From Saccharopolyspora ipomoeae (GTDB lineage Bacteria; Actinomycetota; Actinomycetes; Mycobacteriales; Pseudonocardiaceae), in NCBI RefSeq assembly GCF_029952525.1, contig NZ_JASAOF010000008.1, positions 124,001 through 188,000 of the forward strand: DNA of 64,000 nucleotides, given 5' to 3'. Below are positions 50,840-59,476 of this stretch, in pieces. The notes beneath the pieces are model-generated. The model saw nothing but the letters and a program-made list of their open reading frames with translations, did not search any database and was not told where the DNA came from. The translations under genes and the position numbers were made by a program. Each line of letters begins with the position of its first letter. The first letter of the stretch is position 1.

Positions 50840-51742
50840 TCAACCGCCCAGACCCAGCAGCTTCGCCGGTGTGTCGTGCAGCACCGCGCGCAGGAACTGC
50901 TTGCCCAGCCGCTGGTCGGAGCCCGCCCAGCCGGCGATGGCGGCGAGCTGGTCGGCGTAGGAGTACGGGATGTTCGGGTAGTCGGTGCCGAGCACGACCC
51001 GGTCCTGGTGCGCGGCGATGCGGGCCGCCCAGTCCTTGGGCAGCGGCGCGAACTTCTCGCTGAACGCGACGCCGACCATCGTGGTGTCCAGGTGGACCCG
51101 CGGGTACCGCTCCACGAGGCCCAACGCCGCGAGGTAGTCCGGCATTCCGGCGTGCGCGAGCACCGCGGTCAGGTCGGGATGCCTGCGCAGCACGCCTTCG
51201 AACACGTCCAGCCCGGTGTAGGAACCGGGGATGGGCCCGTGCCCGCAGTGGATGACGACCGGCACGCCGGTCTCGGCGAGCAGGCCCCACGCGCGGTCCA
51301 GCAGCGGGTCGCGCGGGTCGAAACCGCCCACCTGGACGTGCATCTTCACGCACCGGGCGCCCTCGTCGAGGGCGCGCGCGAGGTAGTCGCCGACGCCGGG
51401 TTCCGGGTAGATCGTCGCGGTCGGCACCGCGTCCGGGGTGCGCTCGGCGAAGTCGCGCACCCAGTCGTTGAGCCACTCGGCCATCGCCGGTTTGTGGGCG
51501 TAGACCAGCGGCGCGTAGGCGCGCAGGCCGAACTCGCGCAGCAACCGGACCCGGGTGGGCTCGTCGTGGCGGTAGTAGATGTCCCACCGCATCCCGTAGT
51601 GCTCGGAGGCGTTGTCGAAGTACGCCCACACCTTGTCCAGCACGTTCGGCGGCAGGAAGTGGGTGTGGATGTCGACCAGCCCCGGCAGGCCGAGCTCGTC
51701 GAGCCAGGTGGGGATTCGGTTGTCGTCACGCGGTGCCGTCAA
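50840..51742 (-). CDS. Amidohydrolase_2 family metal-dependent hydrolase
   Basis: 300 residues, TIM-barrel metal hydrolase. The HxH motif is VDIHTHFLPP (about 23-32). Further metal ligands are in VVIHCGHGPIPG and LAHAGMPD, with the catalytic Asp in LGTDYPNIPYSY. The family covers decarboxylases and lactonases such as ACMSD; the substrate is unknown. The start appears to be TTG 51742, immediately after the smpB stop (one base between), so it is probably translated from the smpB transcript. It sits unusually between smpB and ssrA. Confidence 0.87.
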   Translation of the reverse strand: MTAPRDDNRIPTWLDELGLPGLVDIHTHFLPPNVLDKVWAYFDNASEHYGMRWDIYYRHDEPTRVRLLREFGLRAYAPLVYAHKPAMAEWLNDWVRDFAERTPDAVPTATIYPEPGVGDYLARALDEGARCVKMHVQVGGFDPRDPLLDRAWGLLAETGVPVVIHCGHGPIPGSYTGLDVFEGVLRRHPDLTAVLAHAGMPDYLAALGLVERYPRVHLDTTMVGVAFSEKFAPLPKDWAARIAAHQDRVVLGTDYPNIPYSYADQLAAIAGWAGSDQRLGKQFLRAVLHDTPAKLLGLGG

Positions 51743-51743
51743 G

Positions 51744-52220
51744 TCAGCGCCGGCCCTTTCGCGCGCGCCCGATGGCGCGCTGGATCTCGCGTTCCACGTC
51801 GCGCTTGGCGATGTCCTGGCGCTTGTCGTGCGCCTTCTTTCCTCGCGCCAGAGCGAGCTCGACCTTGGCCTTGCCGTCGCTGAAGTACAGCGACATCGGG
51901 ACGAGGCTCAGCCCGCTCTCCTTGATCTTGCCGACCAGCCGCTCGATCTCGTGCCGGTGCAGCAGCAGCTTGCGGGAGCGTCGCGGCTCGTGGTTGGTCC
52001 AGGTCCCCTCGGTGTACTCGGGGATGTGGACGTTGCGCAGCCAGACCTCGCCGTCGTCGACCGTGGCGAAGCCGTCGACGAGCTGCGCCTTGCCCTGGCG
52101 CAGGCTCTTGACCTCGGTACCGGTCAGCGCGATGCCCGCCTCGTAGGTGTCGAGCACCGACCAGTCATGCCGCGCCTTGCGGTTCTGCGAGATGACCTTG
52201 CGGCCGCGTTCCTTCACCAT
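51744..52220 (-). CDS. smpB: SsrA-binding protein SmpB
   Basis: 158 residues, normal length. It begins [20 protein letters not shown] and contains the OB-fold core [20 protein letters not shown] and [20 protein letters not shown]. The basic C-terminal tail [20 protein letters not shown] reaches the decoding centre in the known mechanism. It forms the trans-translation complex with tmRNA. Near ssrA and downstream of ftsX, an arrangement conserved in many actinobacteria. Confidence 0.97.
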   Translation of the reverse strand: MVKERGRKVISQNRKARHDWSVLDTYEAGIALTGTEVKSLRQGKAQLVDGFATVDDGEVWLRNVHIPEYTEGTWTNHEPRRSRKLLLHRHEIERLVGKIKESGLSLVPMSLYFSDGKAKVELALARGKKAHDKRQDIAKRDVEREIQRAIGRARKGRR

Positions 52221-52260
52221 GCGAACAACTCTAGTCCTCGTGTCACCCGTTTAAACGGAA

Positions 52261-52291
52261 CTCGGCGGCCCCCAACCAGGAGGCCGCCGAG
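52261..52291 (-). terminator. Hairpin between ftsX and smpB
   Basis: Ten-base perfect stem CTCGGCGGCC / GGCCGCCGAG, starting eight bases past the ftsX stop. Confidence 0.75.
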
Positions 52292-52298
52292 CACCAGG

Positions 52299-53201
52299 TT
52301 ACAGCCGCACGTACAACCGCAGCGTGACGTAGCCGGTCACCGCGGAGATCGCCGCCGCGACCAGCAGCAGGATCGGCGAGATGAGCGCGATGTCGCCCCA
52401 CTCGACGGCGGGGATGATGCCGGTGCCCAGCACCGGGCCCATGACCCTGTCGATGAACGCCGCCTTCGCGATCAGCAGGCCCGCGATCGCCAGGACCGCA
52501 CCGATGAGACCGGAGACCATCGCCTCCAGGAGGAACGGCAGCTGGGTGTACCAGCGGGTCGCGCCCACCAGGCGCATGATGCCGGTCTCGGTGCGGCGGG
52601 TGAACGCCGAGAGCTGAATGGTGTTGGAGATCAGCAGCAGTGCCGCCAGCGCCTGCACCAGCGCGATCGAGAAGGTCGCGTTGCGGACGCCGTTGAGGAT
52701 GTCGAACAGCCTGTCCAGGTATTCCGCCTGGTCGACGACGCTGTCCACGCCCGGCTTGCTGGCGAACTCGGCCTGGATCTGCGGGAACCGCTCCTGGTCG
52801 GAGAGCTTCACGCGCAGCGACGCCGGCATCGCTTCGGCGCGGGCGACGTCCTTGAGCTCGGGCTGCGACTCGAACACCTTGTTGAAGCTGGCGAACGCCT
52901 GCTCGCGGTTCTCGTACTTGACCGACTCGACGCCCTCGGCGCTGCTCAGCGCCGACTTGATCGAGGAGCAGGGCTCCTGGCTGCAATCGGTGTCATTGGC
53001 GCTGACGTCGTCGGTCATGAACACCACGACCTCGACGCGGTCCTGGTAGGTGTCCTGCATCTTGTCGATGAGCCGGACGACCAGCAGACCGCCACCGAGC
53101 AGACCCACCGAGATGGCGGTCGTCAGGATCATCGCGATGGTCATCGTCACGTTGCGCCGAAGGCCGTTGACGACCTCGCTGAATACGAAGCTCGCACGCA
53201 T
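52299..53201 (-). CDS. ftsX: Cell-division ABC transporter permease FtsX
   Basis: 300 residues. A short cytoplasmic N terminus and first helix (TMTIAMILTTAISVGLLGGG) are followed by an extracellular loop of about 120 residues containing a cysteine pair (DCSQEPC), then three more helices, one with IALVQALAALLLISNTIQLS. FtsX with FtsE regulates peptidoglycan hydrolases at the septum (RipC in mycobacteria). Start 53201; 71 bases after ftsE. Confidence 0.95.
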   Translation of the reverse strand: MRASFVFSEVVNGLRRNVTMTIAMILTTAISVGLLGGGLLVVRLIDKMQDTYQDRVEVVVFMTDDVSANDTDCSQEPCSSIKSALSSAEGVESVKYENREQAFASFNKVFESQPELKDVARAEAMPASLRVKLSDQERFPQIQAEFASKPGVDSVVDQAEYLDRLFDILNGVRNATFSIALVQALAALLLISNTIQLSAFTRRTETGIMRLVGATRWYTQLPFLLEAMVSGLIGAVLAIAGLLIAKAAFIDRVMGPVLGTGIIPAVEWGDIALISPILLLVAAAISAVTGYVTLRLYVRL

Positions 53202-53272
53202 CTTGGGTCAGCTTTCCTGCCGTTCGGGGGTGTGTGTCCTCAGGTGCACGGGCCGGGCGATCTCGTCGCGGA

Positions 53273-53962
53273 TCAGCGGCCGACGCCGTACACGCCGCGG
53301 GCGTCGTCGCGGATGACCCGGCCGTAGCTGAGCTCCACGACGCGACGGCGCATCGAGTCGACGATGCCGTGGTCGTGCGTGGCCATCACGACGGTGGTGC
53401 CGGTGCGGTTGATCCGCTCCAGCAGCAGCATGATGTCCTGACTGGTGTCGGGGTCCAGGTTTCCCGTCGGCTCGTCGCACAGCAGCACCAGCGGCCGGTT
53501 GACGAACGCGCGCGCGATGGCGACGCGCTGCTGCTCACCACCGGAGAGCTCGTGCGGCATCCGGTCGGCCTTGCCGTCGAGGCCCACCAGCTGCAGCACC
53601 TGCGGGACCACGCGCTGGATGTCGCCGCGGGGCTTGCCGATGACCTCCAGCGCGAACGCGACGTTCTCCGCCACGGTCTTGTTGTTCAGCAGCCGGAAGT
53701 CCTGGAAGACGCAGCCGATGCGCTGGCGCAGCCGGGGCACCCGGCGGCGCGGCAGCTTCGCCACGTTCCAGTCGGCGACGAAGACCCGACCGCGGCTGGG
53801 CACGTCTTCGCGCAGGAGGAGGCGCATGAACGTCGACTTGCCGGAGCCCGATGGCCCGATGAGGAACACGAACTCGCCCTTGTCGATGCCCACCGAGACA
53901 TCGTCGAGAGCGGGCCGGGTCGACGTCTTGTAAGACTTGGACACGTGCTCAAGGCGGATCAC
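53273..53962 (-). CDS. ftsE: Cell-division ATP-binding protein FtsE
   Basis: 229 residues. Walker [21 protein letters not shown], signature [19 protein letters not shown], Walker [16 protein letters not shown] and the H-loop [28 protein letters not shown] is typical of FtsE. GTG 53962 gives the family N terminus [11 protein letters not shown]; an upstream GTG 54001 would add 13 residues. A CGGGCGGG/CCGCCCG hairpin directly precedes the chosen start and may affect translation. Confidence 0.95.
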   Translation of the reverse strand: MIRLEHVSKSYKTSTRPALDDVSVGIDKGEFVFLIGPSGSGKSTFMRLLLREDVPSRGRVFVADWNVAKLPRRRVPRLRQRIGCVFQDFRLLNNKTVAENVAFALEVIGKPRGDIQRVVPQVLQLVGLDGKADRMPHELSGGEQQRVAIARAFVNRPLVLLCDEPTGNLDPDTSQDIMLLLERINRTGTTVVMATHDHGIVDSMRRRVVELSYGRVIRDDARGVYGVGR

Positions 53963-54064
53963 GGGCGGGAGTTTACCCCCGCCCGATGAGGCGACCGGCA
54001 CTCACCCACAGAGGCGGTTGCACCACCGATGACCAGGGGTTTTGATCGCCCCGCTGGGCGTCGA

Positions 54065-55171
54065 TCAGGCCACGCTCTGCTGCTGGCGGCGCCAGCGGAT
54101 GCCGGATTCCAGGAATCCGTCGAGGTCGCCGTCGAGCACCGCGTCGGGGTTGCCCACCTCGTGCTCGGTGCGCAGGTCCTTGACCATCTGGTACGGGTGC
54201 AGCACGTAGGAGCGCATCTGGTTGCCCCAGCTGGAGCCGCCGTCCTTGAGGGCGTCCAGCTCGGCGCGCTCCTCCTCCTTCTTGCGGGCCAGCAGCTTGG
54301 ACTGGAGCACGCGCATCGCGGCGGCCTTGTTCTGCAGCTGCGACTTCTCGTTCTGGCAGGACACGACCACACCGGTCGGGATGTGCGTGATGCGCACGGC
54401 CGAGTCGGTGGTGTTCACGCTCTGCCCACCGGGACCGGAGGAGCGGAAGACGTCGACGCGGATGTCCTTCTCCGGGATCTCGACGTGGTCGGTCTCCTCG
54501 ACCACCGGCAGCACCTCGACACCGGCGAAGGAGGTCTGGCGGCGGCCCTGGTTGTCGAACGGCGAGATGCGCACCAGGCGGTGCGTGCCCTGCTCGACCG
54601 AGAGGGTGCCGTAGGCGTAGGGGGCGTTGACCCGGAAGGTCGCCGACTTCAGACCCGCCTCTTCGGCGTAGGAGGTGTCGTAGACCTCGGTCGAGTAGTC
54701 GTGGCGCTCGGCCCAGCGCAGGTACATGCGCATGAGCATCTCGGCGAAGTCGGCGGCGTCGACGCCACCGGCCTCGGCGCGGATGGTGACCACGGCCTCG
54801 CGGGAGTCGTACTCACCGGAGAGCAGGGTGCGGACTTCGAGGGTCTCCAGGTCCTTGGCGAGGCGCTCGCGCTCCTCGTCGGCCTCGGCCAGGCCGGAGC
54901 TGTCGCCCTCGTCCTCGCTGAGCTCGTAGAGGACCTCCAGGTCCTCGACGCGCTGGCGGAGCTCGGTGATGCGTCGCAGGTCGGACTGCCGGTGCACGAG
55001 CCGGCTGCTGACGCGCTGCGCGTTCTCGACGTCGTCCCAGAGGTCGGGCTTGGCCGCCTCCTCCTCCAGTTCGGAGATCTCCGCGCGAAGTGCGTCGAGA
55101 TCCATCACGCTCTCGATGCCTTCGAGCGTGTTGGACAGTTCCTTGAGGGAGGCCGCGACGTCGGGATTCAC
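54065..55171 (-). CDS. prfB: Peptide chain release factor 2
   Basis: 368 residues. It has the stop-codon-recognition tripeptide SPF in [15 protein letters not shown], the GGQ hydrolysis motif in [20 protein letters not shown], and the coiled N-terminal domain ([20 protein letters not shown]). It releases peptides at UGA and UAA. Unlike E. coli prfB there is no in-frame UGA near codon 26, so no autoregulatory frameshift is needed. It is followed by ftsE and ftsX, a common actinobacterial order. Confidence 0.97.
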   Translation of the reverse strand: MNPDVAASLKELSNTLEGIESVMDLDALRAEISELEEEAAKPDLWDDVENAQRVSSRLVHRQSDLRRITELRQRVEDLEVLYELSEDEGDSSGLAEADEERERLAKDLETLEVRTLLSGEYDSREAVVTIRAEAGGVDAADFAEMLMRMYLRWAERHDYSTEVYDTSYAEEAGLKSATFRVNAPYAYGTLSVEQGTHRLVRISPFDNQGRRQTSFAGVEVLPVVEETDHVEIPEKDIRVDVFRSSGPGGQSVNTTDSAVRITHIPTGVVVSCQNEKSQLQNKAAAMRVLQSKLLARKKEEERAELDALKDGGSSWGNQMRSYVLHPYQMVKDLRTEHEVGNPDAVLDGDLDGFLESGIRWRRQQQSVA

Positions 55172-55253
55172 AGTGCTCAGGGTACTTCACGGGTGAGCGG
55201 CCGCCCACGAGGACGGCACCTTGCGGCGAGATCGGCTTCCGCCCTCGGCTGAA

Positions 55254-55298
55254 CGCGAACGACGGCTGCGCCGGTGATCGGCGCAGCCGTCGTTCGCG
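55254..55298 (-). terminator. 20-bp perfect hairpin after the PadR gene
   Basis: Arms CGCGAACGACGGCTGCGCCG and its exact complement with a five-base loop, 16 bases past the PadR stop. A very stable terminator separating it from prfB. Confidence 0.85.
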
Positions 55299-55314
55299 AG
55301 CGGGGACCCTGCCG

Positions 55315-55812
55315 TCAGTCGGGGATCGAGTCCAGGAGCTTGATGATCGCCCGGTTGTAGGCGACGGTGAAGTCGGCGGCGGCCTTCTCGTAGGGGTCGC
55401 CCGCCGTCTTGGCGGCGTTGCGAGCCTCGTCCATCTTCACCGCGGTCTGCGCGCGGGCCGACTCCACGAGCGAGGCGCGCTGACGCGGGGTGAGGGTGCC
55501 GGAGTAGACCAGCCGCAGGATCAGCGGGCTGCGGACGTTGTCCGGCCCGGGAGCGGTGTTCAACCAGGCCTTGAAGGCCTTCTTGCCCGCGGCGGTGATC
55601 GCGTACTGCTGGCTGGAGCGCGGCCCCTGCTTGCCGAGGCGCAGCAGGCCGTCCTCGGTCAGCGCGGGCAGCTCCCGGTAGACCTGGCTGCGGGTGACGC
55701 TGAAGAACCCGGCGAAGCGCTCGGTGGCCGCGGCGACCAGCTGGCCACCGGTTTTCGGCCCTTCGTGCAGTAGTCCCAACAGGGCAGCGGATGTCGCATT
55801 CAGCTCGCTCAC
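55315..55812 (-). CDS. PadR-family transcriptional regulator
   Basis: 165 residues. The winged-helix N-terminal domain has SAALLGLLHEGPKTGGQLVA, then FFSVTRSQVYRELPALTEDG, and the wing LRLGKQGPRSSQQYAITAAG. A C-terminal helical dimerisation region (VRSPLILRLVYSGTLTPRQR) follows. GTG 55812 is used. Repeated TGTCCACAGTGG sites just upstream suggest autoregulation. The ligand is unknown. Confidence 0.9.
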   Translation of the reverse strand: MSELNATSAALLGLLHEGPKTGGQLVAAATERFAGFFSVTRSQVYRELPALTEDGLLRLGKQGPRSSQQYAITAAGKKAFKAWLNTAPGPDNVRSPLILRLVYSGTLTPRQRASLVESARAQTAVKMDEARNAAKTAGDPYEKAAADFTVAYNRAIIKLLDSIPD

Positions 55813-55841
55813 GACACCAACGGTGCCACGTCCCGCCTGAG

Positions 55842-55902
55842 CTGTCCACAGTGGTCGGCGCTTCTGTCCACAGTGGTTGCACCCCACTGGTCCAAGTGGA
55901 CG
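55842..55902. promoter_or_regulatory. Candidate PadR operator cluster
   Basis: CTGTCCACAGTGGT occurs twice as a direct repeat 22 bases apart (55842-55855 and 55864-55877). Next comes a related inverted form, CCACTGGTCCAAGTGGAC, at about 55884-55901. They lie 30-90 bases upstream of the PadR start. The rest of the 55813-56169 gap (357 bases) shows no gene. Confidence 0.5.
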
Positions 55903-56169
55903 AACGATTCCGCCATTGGTTCCAGACCGGGATTACGGGTTCTTCGACGCCGGAAGGCCCGCGAATCCCGGATCCCACCCGAATGCAGCCGCCTCTCCTG
56001 CACGCATTGCAACCACCCGGCCTCTCGTTCGCCTGGATGGGGGTTCTTGGGCGCGCAATGAGGTGCTATCACGTTCTGAAACTGCACAACTACAGGTGGT
56101 TACCCTCACGCTGCTGTTGGCCGCCGGGCTACCGGTGGGCGCACGGCATGGATAGCAGGAGGTTCGGGC

Positions 56170-56394
56170 GTGCATCGCAGTTGGTTGCGTACCAAGGTCA
56201 GTGAGAACAAGACGAAGGTGGCTCAGCGGGTCACCGAACGAGCCAAGTCCATGGTCCCGACGCAGCGCGGCGCCGAGACGGACGCCTGCATGGTCTGCGG
56301 CCGCACCATGCGCCAGACGGCCGTGGTCCGAGGCGAGGGCAGGGTCTGCTCCCCCACCTGCGCTCGCAAATGGGCCGAGGGTTTGAAGGACTGA
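56170..56394 (+). CDS. Small zinc-ribbon-like protein
   Basis: 74 residues. A basic N terminus (RTKVSENKTKVAQRVTERAK) is followed by a CxxC-x17-CxxxC motif (CMVCGRTMRQTAVVRGEGRV then CSPTC). This probably binds zinc; no named family. GTG 56170 has AGGAGG seven bases upstream, and a strong terminator follows, both supporting a real gene despite its size. Confidence 0.7.
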   Translation: MHRSWLRTKVSENKTKVAQRVTERAKSMVPTQRGAETDACMVCGRTMRQTAVVRGEGRVCSPTCARKWAEGLKD

Positions 56395-56405
56395 GCGAAA
56401 AGAAA

Positions 56406-56431
56406 AGTGCCTCCGGATCACCGGAGGCACT
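56406..56431. terminator. Bidirectional Rho-independent terminator
   Basis: Stem AGTGCCTCCGG / CCGGAGGCACT with loop ATCA, followed by CTTTCTCT on the plus strand and by TTTTCTTTTC on the minus strand. It serves the zinc-ribbon gene and the first tRNA-fMet. Confidence 0.9.
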
Positions 56432-56441
56432 CTTTCTCTAG

Positions 56442-56515
56442 TAGCGGGGACAGGATTTGAACCTGCGACCTCTGGGTTATGAGCCCAGCGAGCTACCGAA
56501 CTGCTCCACCCCGCG
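56442..56515 (-). tRNA. Initiator tRNA-fMet (CAT), copy 1
   Basis: 74 bases on the minus strand, CCA not encoded. Anticodon CAT in the loop CTCATAA. The three G:C pairs GGG/CCC of the anticodon stem and the unpaired first acceptor position (C1-U72) are initiator features. It is identical in sequence to copy 2 at 59228. Confidence 0.95.
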
Positions 56516-56628
56516 CCGTCAGCCGCGATTTCCGGCTGCTTCGTTCTGTTGTGATTAGAACTCTACACCCCGCGAAATCGATCGGAACGCGGGGGTGCGC
56601 TTTTCTCCCGGATCCCCGGAACGGCAGG

Positions 56629-57300
56629 TCACAGGCACCACAAGTAGCGACTGGTCGGGACCACGTCGAGCCCGTCACCGCCGCCGAATCGCGCGACGCT
56701 GCTCATGAGCTCGGTGAACCGGCGGTGGAGTTCGTCGTCGTCGCCGCCGCTGCCGTGGAAGGCGTGCGGATCGGTCATCGCCGCCATCGGGAAGTGCTCC
56801 TCGACGATCGCCGCGACGTCCGGGGATTCCGGCGTCAGCGCCTCCTCCACGACGTTCTGCACGTACCCCGAGGTGTTCTGGGTGCGGATCGCGATGGGCG
56901 TGTGGTGCACCAGCCAGTGCTCCAGGTACTCCTCCCGCGTCATCGACTCGGGCCTGCGCAGCAGGGCGACCTGCGCGTACACGTCGGCCCGCTCCCCGTC
57001 GGCCACCGGCAGCGGGTCCAGCCGCACCTTCTCGCTCACCCGGTAGGCGTGCGGGCGCACCTCCCCGCTCGCCTCGACCACGACCCCGACGGCGGCGGCC
57101 GGGTCCCCGGCGGTCCACACCGACACGAGCCCAGTCACCCGCTCCCCCGGCCCGAACCGCATCGCCGGAGCCACATCCGCATCATCGACGTTGAGCTGGA
57201 CACCCCTCACCCCAACAGCCGCGAGCTCCGCCCGGAACCCGTCGTCGTCGAGCGCCCCCTCCAGGTCATCAGCGTGCAGGCACAGCACCAGCTTCATCAT
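56629..57300 (-). CDS. EthD domain protein
   Basis: 223 residues. The EthD-type ferredoxin-like segment is RRPESMTREEYLEHWLVHHT followed by PIAIRTQNTSGYVQNVVEEA. An N-terminal half of similar size (LVLCLHADDLEGALDDDGFR) may be a second, degenerate copy. EthD proteins are small partners of degradative oxygenases; the role here is unknown. ATG codons 57300 and 57297 are both possible and neither has a strong ribosome site. Confidence 0.75.
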   Translation of the reverse strand: MMKLVLCLHADDLEGALDDDGFRAELAAVGVRGVQLNVDDADVAPAMRFGPGERVTGLVSVWTAGDPAAAVGVVVEASGEVRPHAYRVSEKVRLDPLPVADGERADVYAQVALLRRPESMTREEYLEHWLVHHTPIAIRTQNTSGYVQNVVEEALTPESPDVAAIVEEHFPMAAMTDPHAFHGSGGDDDELHRRFTELMSSVARFGGGDGLDVVPTSRYLWCL

Positions 57301-57458
57301 CCGGCGAGCAGACCACACCGCACCGGATCGCGGTAGATCCACGCACGAGCACCAACACGCCACCTGTGCAGAATGTGGGCCGATTTGCGTGCGTTCTGCA
57401 TGCTGAGTAACGTGCAAAATGTTGATTGATCTATGTGAATTTTGATGGATGAGGGTAG

Positions 57459-58727
57459 ATGAACAGCAGAATCGCAGGTCGGCCGTACCTGCCACGCCAC
57501 TCGGACGCCACCTTGAGCGCGCAACTCAAGGCCATGGGAGCGGTGTTGATCGAAGGCGTGAAGGGATGCGGCAAGACGGCGACGGCCCGCCAGCTGGCAT
57601 CCAGCGAAACACTCCTCGACACAGATCCCAACGCGGCCAGACGCGCAGAACTCGATCCGCGGTTGCTCCTCGATGGCGCGGTGCCCCGACTCCTCGACGA
57701 ATGGCAGCGCGCACCCCAACTCTGGGATGCGGTACGCCGTGAAGTCGACGATCGCGGTGCACCCGGCCAATTCATCCTCACCGGGTCGGCAACGCCGGAT
57801 GACACGGTGACTCGACACTCCGGAGCCGGCCGCTTCGGGTTGGTCCGCATGCGCACGATGACGCTGGCCGAAAAGCAAGCGATCACGCCGAAGGTCTCAG
57901 TCACCGACCTCATCGCCGGATCCTCCCCCGCACCGGCCAACTCGCCGGTCTCATTCAGGGACTACCTCCACCACATCGCCGTCGGTGGATGGCCCTTGCT
58001 CGTCGGAGCCGATGAGGATGCCGCGCGCACGTTCCTGGACGGCTATCTCTCCATCATCGTGGAACACGACGTGGACGAAGTTTCCGGAACGACCCGGAAT
58101 CCCCGACTGGTGCGACGCTTCCTCCAGGCTTACGCCCAGGTCGTGTCCCAGCCTGCGACGTTGGCTTCGATCGTCAAGCGAGCCCGCGACGATCACGACT
58201 CGGAAGGGCCCTCGCGCTACACGGCGGAACCCTACCTGGATGCCCTGAGCCGCATGATGATCGTCGACGAGATCCCCGCCTGGGATCCCTCGGTTCGGTC
58301 ATCGAAACGGCTCGTCACGAAGCCCAAGCGTCATCTAGGCGATCCGTCCCTCGCTGCTGCCCTCCTGCAGATGTCGCCTGCGCGGATGCTCGACGACCTG
58401 GAGACCGCTGGTTTCCTGTTCGAAAGCCTCGTCGCACACGATTTGCGCGTTTACGCCGAAGCCGCAGGTGCATCGTGCTTGCACTACCGGGAGACCGACG
58501 GACGCCTGGAAGTCGACTACATCCTGGAAACCCGCGACGGGGACTGGGTGGGAGTCGAGGTCAAGCTCGGTGAGTCCGAAACCGACAAGGCTGCGGCATC
58601 CTTGCACCGCTTGACGGAACGGGTCACGCGCAAGCCCAAAGCTCTGGTGATTGTCACCGGTACCTCACTCGCGTACACGCGCGATGACGGTGTCCACGTG
58701 GTGCCGCTAGGAGTCCTCGGACCGTGA
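57459..58727 (+). CDS. AAA_14/DUF4143 ATPase
   Basis: 422 residues. N-terminal AAA_14 ATPase with Walker A LIEGVKGCGKTATARQLA (about 31-48), Walker B-like LLDEWQRAPQLWD, and sensor-like FILTGSATP. The C-terminal DUF4143 domain has VGGWPLLVGADEDAARTFLD and the nuclease-fold-like ending HYRETDGRLEVDYILETRDG then WVGVEVKLGESETDKAAASL. Such proteins are common orphan ATPases in mobile or accessory DNA; function unknown. The preceding 60 bases are A+T-rich and GAGGGTAG precedes the ATG. The gene is less G+C-biased than neighbours, hinting at transfer. Confidence 0.87.
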   Translation: MNSRIAGRPYLPRHSDATLSAQLKAMGAVLIEGVKGCGKTATARQLASSETLLDTDPNAARRAELDPRLLLDGAVPRLLDEWQRAPQLWDAVRREVDDRGAPGQFILTGSATPDDTVTRHSGAGRFGLVRMRTMTLAEKQAITPKVSVTDLIAGSSPAPANSPVSFRDYLHHIAVGGWPLLVGADEDAARTFLDGYLSIIVEHDVDEVSGTTRNPRLVRRFLQAYAQVVSQPATLASIVKRARDDHDSEGPSRYTAEPYLDALSRMMIVDEIPAWDPSVRSSKRLVTKPKRHLGDPSLAAALLQMSPARMLDDLETAGFLFESLVAHDLRVYAEAAGASCLHYRETDGRLEVDYILETRDGDWVGVEVKLGESETDKAAASLHRLTERVTRKPKALVIVTGTSLAYTRDDGVHVVPLGVLGP

Positions 58728-58736
58728 ATGGCGAAG

Positions 58737-59162
58737 TCACAGCCCCCGCTTCCAGCAGATCTGCTCGTGGAGGTGGTGGCTGCGCCAGCCTTCCGGGGTG
58801 CGGGTGAAGCGGTGGTGGTAGATGCCGCCGAACTCGACGAGCAGGTCCGGTCGGCCGTCCCCCTGCGGGAGCGTCATCGGGTTGTGGAAGTAGGCCGCGA
58901 CCCGGGCCTCGTCCGGGCCGTCGTGGTCGATGGCGATCTGGTGCAGCGAGTGCATCCGGCTCGGGAAGATCGGCAGGTTCTCGGCAAGCCACGGCTTCAC
59001 GGTGGCCAGGTCGCCCTCGATACCGCCGGAGGCCGTGTAGTCGATGCGGGCGTCGGGGGTGAACACCTCGTCGAGGCGGTCCCACTCGCCGGTGTCGATG
59101 GCGCGGGTGTAGCGGATGAGGACGTCCTCGATGGCGAAGCGGTCCTGGATCTGCTGGATCAT
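58737..59162 (-). CDS. SnoaL-like NTF2-fold protein
   Basis: 141 residues. MIQQIQDRFAIEDVLIRYTR, then AIDTGEWDRLDEVFTPDARI, the YTASGG strand and the terminal FTRTPEGWRSHHLHEQICWK make a SnoaL_4/scytalone-dehydratase-like NTF2 fold. The role is unknown; family members are isomerases, dehydratases or dioxygenase beta subunits. ATG 59162 with GAGG eight bases upstream. It lies convergent to the AAA_14 gene (9-base gap). Confidence 0.83.
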   Translation of the reverse strand: MIQQIQDRFAIEDVLIRYTRAIDTGEWDRLDEVFTPDARIDYTASGGIEGDLATVKPWLAENLPIFPSRMHSLHQIAIDHDGPDEARVAAYFHNPMTLPQGDGRPDLLVEFGGIYHHRFTRTPEGWRSHHLHEQICWKRGL

Positions 59163-59184
59163 CCCCGCATCCTCACAGAAGAAG

Positions 59185-59221
59185 GAGAGGCGCTTCCCGG
59201 AAAATCCGGGAAGCGCCTCTC
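59185..59221 (-). terminator. Terminator of the second tRNA-fMet
   Basis: Perfect 17-base stem (GAGAGGCGCTTCCCGGA) with AAA loop, followed on the minus strand by the pyrimidine run CTTCTTCTG. Confidence 0.88.
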
Positions 59222-59227
59222 GATCAG

Positions 59228-59301
59228 TAGCGGGGACAGGATTTGAACCTGCGACCTCTGGGTTATGAGCCCAGCGAGCTACCGAACTGCTCCACCCCGC
59301 G
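59228..59301 (-). tRNA. Initiator tRNA-fMet (CAT), copy 2
   Basis: 74 bases, identical to copy 1 at 56442, including about 11 bases of 5' flank (CGCCGTCAGCC). The two genes lie 2.8 kb apart in the same orientation, which indicates duplication. Confidence 0.95.
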
Positions 59302-59476
59302 CCGTCAGCCGGAAGAACCGGCTGCTGAAGTTGTGCCCTCAAGTTTACGCACCGCTCACCAGCGCCTCAAACCGGGGTCCCCGAACACCTCCGCACCCCG
59401 CTGACCTGGCCCGCAGAAGCGTCGGCGGGGTGACGACCGCGCCGGTCACCACCCCGCCGACTTCCACACGGTCGGC

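Noticed and set aside
55080..55171. Programmed frameshift site in prfB
   Set aside because: The reading frame is continuous through the N-terminal region, with no in-frame UGA near codon 26.
56442..59301. Integrated element with tRNA attachment sites
   Set aside because: Both tRNAs are complete and identical, but no integrase or excisionase gene is present; kept only as a duplication/insertion hypothesis.
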